From positions 1 to 17,458 of the forward strand of contig JAKAZC010000014.1 in NCBI GenBank assembly GCA_021826655.1: DNA of 17,458 nt. The letters are read 5' to 3'. The stretch comes from Actinomycetes bacterium. Lineage in GTDB: Bacteria; Actinomycetota; Acidimicrobiia; Acidimicrobiales; RAAP-2. The notes under the pieces are model-generated. The model made no database searches and was not told where the DNA came from. It saw nothing but the letters and a program-made list of their open reading frames with translations. Shown piece by piece: positions 13,436-17,458 of the stretch (its first letter is position 1; each line of letters opens with the position of its first letter). The position numbers were made by a program, and so were the translations under genes.

Positions 13436-14281
13436 TCAGCGGGCGACGGCCTGCTGGCTGGAGGGGTGTGCGTAGCGGCCGCTCACGTACGTGGGGAGCC
13501 CGCCGTCGGTGACCGGGCGGCGTCCGTCGCGTCCGTCGCGTCCGTCGCGTCCGTCGAGATAGTGCAGCTTGCGCTCCCGCTCGACGGCCATGCCCTGGAG
13601 GTGCACGAGCAGCCCCACGTAGGCGACCAGAGCCACGGCGTCCAGCCCGCACAACGCCCACATGACGGAGGCGCCGGTCGCCACGGCGACCAGCAGCGTG
13701 ACGGCGAAGCCGGCGGCGAGCACGCTCAGCAGGTCGCGACGCCGTCGACGGGCCCGCTGGCGGGCATGGCCGTCGGCGCGGAGCGTGTCGGCGCGGAGCG
13801 TGCCGGCGCGGTCGACCGGGGGCCCGTCCGCGGGTACCCGCTCGTCGCGGACGGCCCGGTCCCGGCCCACCACCGTGAACCCCACGTCGTCACCCGCGTC
13901 ACGAGTCGACCGCGGTGACCCGGCCGTCATGGCCCGGACCGGCGCACCCGTGCCGCTTCCGGGCGCGGGCTCGCCCAGGAACGCGAGGGCGGGACGGGGA
14001 AGCTCCTTCGCCCCCACCACGGTGAGCTTGGGCGGTGTACCGGAGTCGGGGTAGGCGATGCCGGACGGCGTCCCGTGGCCGTCGACCGCCCGCAGGCGGT
14101 AGGCGGGTGCGACGATGGGCTCCGGTGCGGAGTGCTCGAGGATGCGCAGCTGGTGGTGGAAGTGGGTGATCGACTGGTCACCGCCGCTGCGGGCCCGTCG
14201 TCTGAGCACCCCCGGCCCGAGGATGACGGCCCATGCCACCACGATGATGATCACAACGACCACGGGCACCACCTCCTCCAC
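13436..14281 (-). CDS. SepX/GlpR-like actinobacterial cell-division membrane protein
   Basis: 281 residues. It has an N-terminal helix (VVPVVVVIIIVVAWAVILGPGVL, about 4-26), an RRRARSGGDQSITHFHHQLRIL segment typical of the family (27-48), a long Pro/Gly/Arg-rich cytoplasmic linker (50-180), then two helices (183-203 and 207-228) and the charged tail VERERKLHYLDGRDGRD. This layout and the motifs resemble SepX of Streptomyces and GlpR of Corynebacterium/Mycobacterium, divisome proteins that bind FtsZ-associated partners. Assignment is by pattern memory only, so the exact orthology is uncertain. The GTG at 14281 has AGGA about 8 bases upstream and a TAGCGT hexamer 17 bases upstream. Its linker repeats (TLRADTLRAD) and the DGR repeats near the C-terminus come from short DNA repeats. 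It diverges from the YhhN-like gene. Confidence 0.65.
   Translation of the reverse strand: MEEVVPVVVVIIIVVAWAVILGPGVLRRRARSGGDQSITHFHHQLRILEHSAPEPIVAPAYRLRAVDGHGTPSGIAYPDSGTPPKLTVVGAKELPRPALAFLGEPAPGSGTGAPVRAMTAGSPRSTRDAGDDVGFTVVGRDRAVRDERVPADGPPVDRAGTLRADTLRADGHARQRARRRRRDLLSVLAAGFAVTLLVAVATGASVMWALCGLDAVALVAYVGLLVHLQGMAVERERKLHYLDGRDGRDGRDGRRPVTDGGLPTYVSGRYAHPSSQQAVAR
13520..13555. repeat. 9-bp tandem repeat x4 inside the SepX-like gene
   Basis: GCGTCCGTC is repeated four times without change (13520-13528, 13529-13537, 13538-13546, 13547-13555). On the coding strand it gives a run of Asp-Gly-Arg tripeptides just after the last membrane helix. The 9-bp period keeps the frame, so copy-number change would only lengthen the linker. 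Confidence 0.95.
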
Positions 14282-14297
14282 CGCCTACTTCCTGTGC

Positions 14298-14367
14298 AGA
14301 CGCTACCGACGACGAATTCCCCGGTGGTGGATGCTCGCCGGCGTGGTGGACGCCCGCCGGTAGCGTC
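14298..14367. promoter_or_regulatory. Two facing promoter elements forming a 10-bp inverted repeat
   Basis: GACGCTACCG (14298-14307) and CGGTAGCGTC (14358-14367) are perfect inverted copies separated by 50 bases, between the divergent SepX-like and YhhN-like genes. Read in each direction of transcription, both give GGTAGCGT, containing the hexamer TAGCGT. For the YhhN-like gene this hexamer (14361-14366) lies 7 bases before the ATG; for the SepX-like gene (14304-14299) it lies 17 bases before the GTG. They are best read as two -10 elements of similar sequence, though a shared regulator site is possible. Confidence 0.45.
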
Positions 14368-14373
14368 GGCGGG

Positions 14374-15053
14374 ATGACGGTCCTCTGGATCCTGATCGGC
14401 GTCGCTGCGGTGTCCGCCGTCGTCGACTGGGCGGCGCTGTCCCGGGGCGCACATCGGATCGAGTACGCGGCCAAGCCGGCGGTGCTGGTCGCACTCACCC
14501 TGGCTGCCGCAGCCCTACCGGCCGGTCATACCGACCTCCTCCACCGGAGGTGGTGGTTCGTGGCCGCACTCGCGTGCTCGCTGGCCGGGGACGTCCTCCT
14601 GATGCTCCCGCACGACCGGTTCGTCGGCGGCCTGTCGGCCTTCCTGGTCGGGCACGTGCTGTTCATCGTGGGACTGCTGCAACCGCCGTCACCCCCCGGC
14701 ACCCCGCCGTTCGCCTTCTCGTCGGCGGGTCTGGCGGTGGCCGGTGTGGCGGTGGCCGGTGTGGCGGTGTGGCGGTGTGGCCGGCGGTGCTGATCTTCGG
14801 GGCGCTCGGACGGGACGGGCACCGCGAGCTGACGGCACCCGTCGCGGTCTACCTGGTCGCCATCGGCACCATGGCGGTGCTCGCCACCAACGTCGGGGTA
14901 CCGGCAGCGGCCGCCGGAGCAGTGCTCTTCGTGGTGTCCGACACCGTCCTGGCCCTCAACCGGTTCGTCCGGCCGATCCGCTACGGCGACGTCGCCGTCC
15001 ACGTCACCTACCACCTGGCCCAGTTGCTGCTCGTCCTGTCACTGCTCGGCTGA
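14374..15053 (+). pseudogene. YhhN/TMEM86-like membrane protein (lysoplasmalogenase family), frameshifted
   Basis: Multi-pass membrane protein of the YhhN/TMEM86 family, whose animal members hydrolyse lysoplasmalogen; the bacterial role is unclear. The N-terminal half (from MTVLWILIGVAAVSAVVDWAAL, through AAKPAVLVALTLAAAAL, ACSLAGDVLLMLP and FLVGHVLFIVGLL) is in one frame and ends at a premature TGA at 14793. The C-terminal half (PAVLIFGAL, TAPVAVYLVAIGTMAVLA, GAVLFVVSDTVLALNRF, VHVTYHLAQLLLVLSLLG) continues in another frame to 15053. Deleting one TGTGGCGG octamer near 14768 joins them into a 223-residue protein of normal family length. It is a slippage mutation, a phase-variable gene or an assembly error. 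The ATG has no clear ribosome site; TAGCGT lies 7 bases upstream. Confidence 0.78.
14760..14781. repeat. 8-bp tandem repeat at the YhhN frameshift
   Basis: TGTGGCGG at 14760-14767 and 14768-14775 is followed by TGTGGC (14776-14781). It continues a longer imperfect array of 15-bp units (around GGTGTGGCGGTGGCC, from about 14729). An 8-bp copy-number change shifts the frame by two bases, exactly the shift between the two halves of the gene. Confidence 0.9.
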
Positions 15054-15079
15054 CGGACATCCTGCGACCACTCCGTCGC

Positions 15080-15095
15080 ACGGCCTGTGGGCCGT
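15080..15095. terminator. Small hairpin between convergent genes
   Basis: ACGGCC (15080-15085), loop TGTG, GGCCGT (15090-15095) form a perfect stem between the YhhN-like stop at 15053 and the DsbA-like stop codon, which it touches. A bidirectional terminator is plausible by position, but the stem is short and has no U-tract. Confidence 0.3.
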
Positions 15096-15718
15096 CAGTC
15101 GAACGACGGCTCGGCGTCGCGTGAGCGCTTGAGCTCGAAGAAGCCCTCGGTCCCGGCCACGGCGAGGACCCCGTCCCACAGGCGCCCGGCGGCCTCGCCC
15201 TTCGGTGCCGGCGTGACCACGGGGCCGAAGAAGGCCACCCCGTCCACGGAGATGACGGGTGTGCCGACATCCATGCCGACCTGGTCGATCCCCTCGTAGT
15301 GCGAGGCACGCAGCGCCTCGTCGTGGGCCTCGCTGCCGGCGGCGCCCAGCAGGTCGGCAGGGAGTCCCGCATCGGCCAGCGCCTTGCCTATCGTGTCGAG
15401 ATCGCGCGCCTCGCCCCGCACGTGGAACCGGGTGCCGAGGGCGGTGTAGAGCGGACCGATCACCTCGGGGCCGTGGGCCTGGCCGGCGGCGACGACGACC
15501 CGGACCGGGCCCCACGCCTGCGCCAAGAACTCCTGGTACTGCTCGGGCAGATCGTCCCGACCGGCGTTCAGCTCGGCCAGGGACATCACGTGCCAGTGGA
15601 CGTCGATGTCCCGCACCTCCGCCGCGTTCAGGATCCAGCGCGACGTGATCCAGGCCCACGGGCAGAGCGGGTCGAACCAGAAGTCGACGACGGTGGGACC
15701 GGCGGTGCTGTCGGGCAT
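15095..15718 (-). CDS. DsbA-family oxidoreductase, mycothiol-dependent nitroreductase (Rv2466c) type, CPWA variant
   Basis: 207 residues, thioredoxin fold with the helical insertion of DsbA. It follows Mycobacterium Rv2466c closely by memory: VDFWFDPLCPWAWITSRWIL, VRDIDVHWHVMSLAELNAGRDDLPEQY, AWGPVRV, GPLYTALGTRFH, KALADAGLPA, MDVGTPVISVDGVAFFGPVV (cis-Pro loop) and FFELKRSR. Rv2466c has CPWC (C19, C22) and uses mycothiol to reduce disulfides and nitro compounds. Here C19 is kept but the second cysteine is A22, so only a monothiol mechanism is possible. No signal peptide, so it is cytoplasmic. The ATG at 15718 has GAGGAG 4 bases upstream; a longer frame to 16105 runs antisense-like through the neighbouring gene and is rejected. 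The presence of this family supports an actinobacterial host. Confidence 0.88.
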   Translation of the reverse strand: MPDSTAGPTVVDFWFDPLCPWAWITSRWILNAAEVRDIDVHWHVMSLAELNAGRDDLPEQYQEFLAQAWGPVRVVVAAGQAHGPEVIGPLYTALGTRFHVRGEARDLDTIGKALADAGLPADLLGAAGSEAHDEALRASHYEGIDQVGMDVGTPVISVDGVAFFGPVVTPAPKGEAAGRLWDGVLAVAGTEGFFELKRSRDAEPSFD

Positions 15719-15822
15719 GGGGCTCCTCGGGTGCGGGATCGGACGGCTCGTCCCTGTACAACCCCGGCCGGCGTCGATTGCTTCCGCCACCACGCCCGGG
15801 TCGTCCGACGGTGGTGCGCCCG

Positions 15823-16362
15823 TCAGCCCGCCCCGACGTGCCAACGCGTGGCCCCGCCGGGTGGGACGGTCCGGAGGGCGGTCGCCCGAAGCGGATCCAT
15901 CCGGTAGATCGTCCATGGCGGTGGCCCGGCCGACGGGGCGCCGTAGTCGGCAGTCAGGGCGACGCCGGACTCGTCGACCCGGGCCGGCCAACCCTGGGTG
16001 CTCCACCGCTCGGCCATGGCGGCGACCGTCGTCCGGTCCGTGATCCTCGCCGCGGTCCCGTCCACCACGAGGTCGAACTCGTGGGTGGCGACACTGAGCG
16101 TGCACCGTGGATCGCGTGCGAGGTTCCGCCCCTTCAACGTCCGTTCACCGGTCTCGATCCAGAAGGCGTCGTCGACCCAGAGCGCACCGACGCCGGTCAC
16201 GTGGGGACTTCCGTCCCGGTTGATCGTCGCCAGCCAACAGGTGTGCCGATCGGGTCCGCCCGTGCCGGGCGCCTGGGTCACCCCCGCTTCGAGCCGGGTG
16301 GCGATGGCGTCCCAGTCGAGAAGAGGCAGCCCGTAGTGGTCGGCGAGGTTCGTGGCCTCCAT
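15823..16362 (-). CDS. PPOX-class FMN/F420-binding split-barrel protein
   Basis: 179 residues, pyridoxamine-phosphate-oxidase-like split barrel. Core features are WLATINRDGSPHVTGVGALWVDDAFWIETG (43-72), the RTLKGRNLARDPRCTLSVATHEFDLVVDGTAARITD stretch (75-109) that usually binds the flavin phosphate, and the C-terminal PWTIYRMDPLRATAL. In actinobacteria such proteins bind FMN, F420 or heme; the cofactor cannot be assigned. The ATG at 16362 (MEATNLADHYG) is chosen because the fold begins soon after it; there is no good ribosome site, and the longer frame to 16581 adds a Pro/Arg-rich stretch of non-coding look. It lies 104 bases upstream of the DsbA-like gene on the same strand, and both could be redox enzymes of one transcript. 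Confidence 0.82.
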   Translation of the reverse strand: MEATNLADHYGLPLLDWDAIATRLEAGVTQAPGTGGPDRHTCWLATINRDGSPHVTGVGALWVDDAFWIETGERTLKGRNLARDPRCTLSVATHEFDLVVDGTAARITDRTTVAAMAERWSTQGWPARVDESGVALTADYGAPSAGPPPWTIYRMDPLRATALRTVPPGGATRWHVGAG

Positions 16363-16538
16363 GGACGTCAGCCGATGCACGGGGTCTGACTTCGTGAGCG
16401 TCGACCGTGTGCTCCCCCGGTCCGCACCCGGGTGTCGGGAGTCCAACGCGCTCGGCGGAGGTCGGCCACCGGTCCACCTACGCCGCAGCTGCGAACGCGG
16501 CGGAGGTGCGGCGACGGGACGGCGGACATCCGACGAGA

Positions 16539-17458
16539 TCAACCACAGGTGCCCCCCTCCGGGACGGGCTGACGCGGACACGCACCGCTCGCGGCCATCT
16601 TCGGACGGGGCCGGAGACCCGCCCGAAGGAGTTGTGCGAGGTCGGCACGTCGGAGGGAGGGGACGTCGGTCGCCGCCTGGATGGTCGGTGCACCGTTCGT
16701 GGCCATGTCGACGACCGGCCCGAGACCCAGGCCCACACCGCTGCCGTAGAAGGGAGCGCCGCCGAAGCTGAACAGGCCGCCGTCGACCGCGGAGAACCAG
16801 TAGCCACTGCCGTCGGGCATCGACGCCATGGAGACGACGGGTCGAGCGAGGGTGAGATTCCCTGTCGAACCGAAGAACGGTGCGTCGCCGTAGGAGAACA
16901 CGCCGCCGTCCGAGGCCACGAACCAGTACCCACCGCCGTCCGTGGTCGCCGCCATGCCCACGATCGGCTTGTTGAGCGCGATGCCCCCGGCCGAACCGTA
17001 GAAGCCGGCGTCGCCGTAGGCGAACACGCCGCCGTCCGAGGCCACCAGCCAGTAGCCCTGTCCGTCGGGCGTGGCGGCCATGCCCACGATCGGCTTGTTG
17101 AGCGCGATGCCCCCGGCCGAACCGTAGAAGCCGGCGTCGCCGTAGGCGAACACGCCGCCGTCCGAGGCCACCAGCCAGTAGCCGCCGTCGTCGGGCGTGG
17201 CCGCCATGCCCACGATCGGCTTGTTGAGCGCGATGCCCCCGGCCGAACCGTGGAACGCTGCGTCGCCGTAGGCGAAGACCCCGCCGTCCGAGGCCACCAG
17301 CCAGTAGCCGCCGTTGTCGCCGGTCGGCGTGACGGCGACGATCGGCTTGTTGAGGTTGAGGTTTCCCGCGTCGCCGAAATACGCGGCGTCGCCCGCGTGG
17401 GCGACGTCACCGTACGAATCCACCTGGTAGTAGCCGATCGCACCGGATCCGGAGATCG
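16539..17458 (-). CDS. 42-residue repeat protein, beta-propeller-like, 5' end outside the window
   Basis: C-terminal 306 residues or so of a repeat protein; the frame is open to the window edge (ending there with GYYQVDSYGDVAHAGDAAYFG), so the real start lies to the right. Six repeats of 42 residues follow the consensus LNKPIVGMAATPDGxGYWLV then ASDGGVFAYGDAxFYGSAGG. The most C-terminal two are degenerate, and a tail of about 50 residues (VPSLRRADLAQLLRAGL to the stop) is unrelated. Aromatic and glycine-rich repeats of this length suggest beta-propeller blades and a secreted or cell-surface location, but no signal is in view. I know this repeat from many Acidimicrobiia proteins of unknown function, often attached to other extracellular domains. 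Function not assigned. Confidence 0.8.
   Translation of the reverse strand, partial: ISGSGAIGYYQVDSYGDVAHAGDAAYFGDAGNLNLNKPIVAVTPTGDNGGYWLVASDGGVFAYGDAAFHGSAGGIALNKPIVGMAATPDDGGYWLVASDGGVFAYGDAGFYGSAGGIALNKPIVGMAATPDGQGYWLVASDGGVFAYGDAGFYGSAGGIALNKPIVGMAATTDGGGYWFVASDGGVFSYGDAPFFGSTGNLTLARPVVSMASMPDGSGYWFSAVDGGLFSFGGAPFYGSGVGLGLGPVVDMATNGAPTIQAATDVPSLRRADLAQLLRAGLRPRPKMAASGACPRQPVPEGGTCG
16713..17458. repeat. 126-bp tandem repeats in the surface-protein gene
   Basis: The marker CGGCTTGTTG recurs at 16965, 17091, 17217 and 17343, an exact 126-bp period (42 codons), with degenerate units starting near 16839 and 16713. The units at 16965-17090 and 17091-17216 are almost identical in nucleotides, differing mainly around the DGQGYW/DDGGYW codons, which points to recent duplication or gene conversion. 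Confidence 0.92.

Noticed and set aside
14725..14793. Programmed ribosomal frameshift in the YhhN-like gene
   Set aside because: No slippery heptamer or downstream pseudoknot was seen; the 8-bp tandem repeat explains the frame change more simply.
15095..16105. 336-residue version of the DsbA-like gene
   Set aside because: The extension overlaps the PPOX-like gene in another frame and shows no conserved features; the ATG at 15718 has a ribosome site and begins the fold.
16965..17458. Regularly spaced direct repeats considered as a CRISPR array
   Set aside because: The 126-bp units are contiguous, in frame with an open coding sequence, and have no unique spacers.

Overview
The window is a stretch of a very GC-rich chromosome, most likely from a member of the Actinobacteria and probably the class Acidimicrobiia. 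The clues are G/C-biased third codon positions throughout, a mycothiol-type DsbA oxidoreductase, a SepX/GlpR-like division protein, and at the right edge a 42-residue 'GYWLVASDGGVFAYGDA' repeat protein of a kind I associate with Acidimicrobiia. No rRNA, tRNA, CRISPR array, insertion sequence or phage gene was seen. The lineage is an inference, since there is no marker gene.

Left part (1-4.66 kb): an EamA/DMT-type permease, a DnaQ-like DEDDh exonuclease, a luciferase-like flavin monooxygenase, and an MFS permease with an unusually large loop. The exonuclease and the monooxygenase diverge from a promoter region holding a 28-bp tandem repeat. The monooxygenase and the MFS gene overlap tail to tail.

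Central part (4.8-12.4 kb): a divergent acyl-CoA catabolic cluster. Leftward runs a tight operon: acyl-CoA dehydrogenase, a CaiB-fold protein with the residues of alpha-methylacyl-CoA racemase, a FAS1-like dehydratase subunit, a MaoC hydratase subunit and a second acyl-CoA dehydrogenase. Three of these genes are joined by ATGA overlaps. Rightward run an HMG-CoA-synthase-like protein fused to an OB/DUF35 domain, then an SCP2/archaeal-type thiolase. Between the two arms lies an 8-5-8 palindrome, a likely repressor operator. Dehydrogenase, hydratase and thiolase/aldolase steps plus an epimerase suit oxidation of a branched-chain or steroid-side-chain-like acyl-CoA. The HMGCS-DUF35 fusion contains no cysteine at all, so it has lost both the thiolase-fold nucleophile and the zinc ribbon. 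It looks like a non-catalytic scaffold or CoA-channel partner of the neighbouring thiolase, recalling the archaeal thiolase/HMGCS/DUF35 complex and the Ltp2-DUF35 aldolase.

Right part (12.36-17.46 kb): a small two-helix membrane protein overlapping the thiolase end, a CADD-like diiron protein with the tyrosine and lysine of self-sacrificing p-aminobenzoate synthases, a SepX/GlpR-like membrane protein, a YhhN/TMEM86-like gene whose frame is broken by one extra copy of an 8-bp repeat, a mycothiol-nitroreductase-like DsbA protein with CPWA in place of CPWC, a PPOX-class split-barrel protein, and the 3' part of the 42-residue repeat protein. Several genes carry a TANNNT hexamer 6-7 bases before the start codon, suggesting leaderless transcription.
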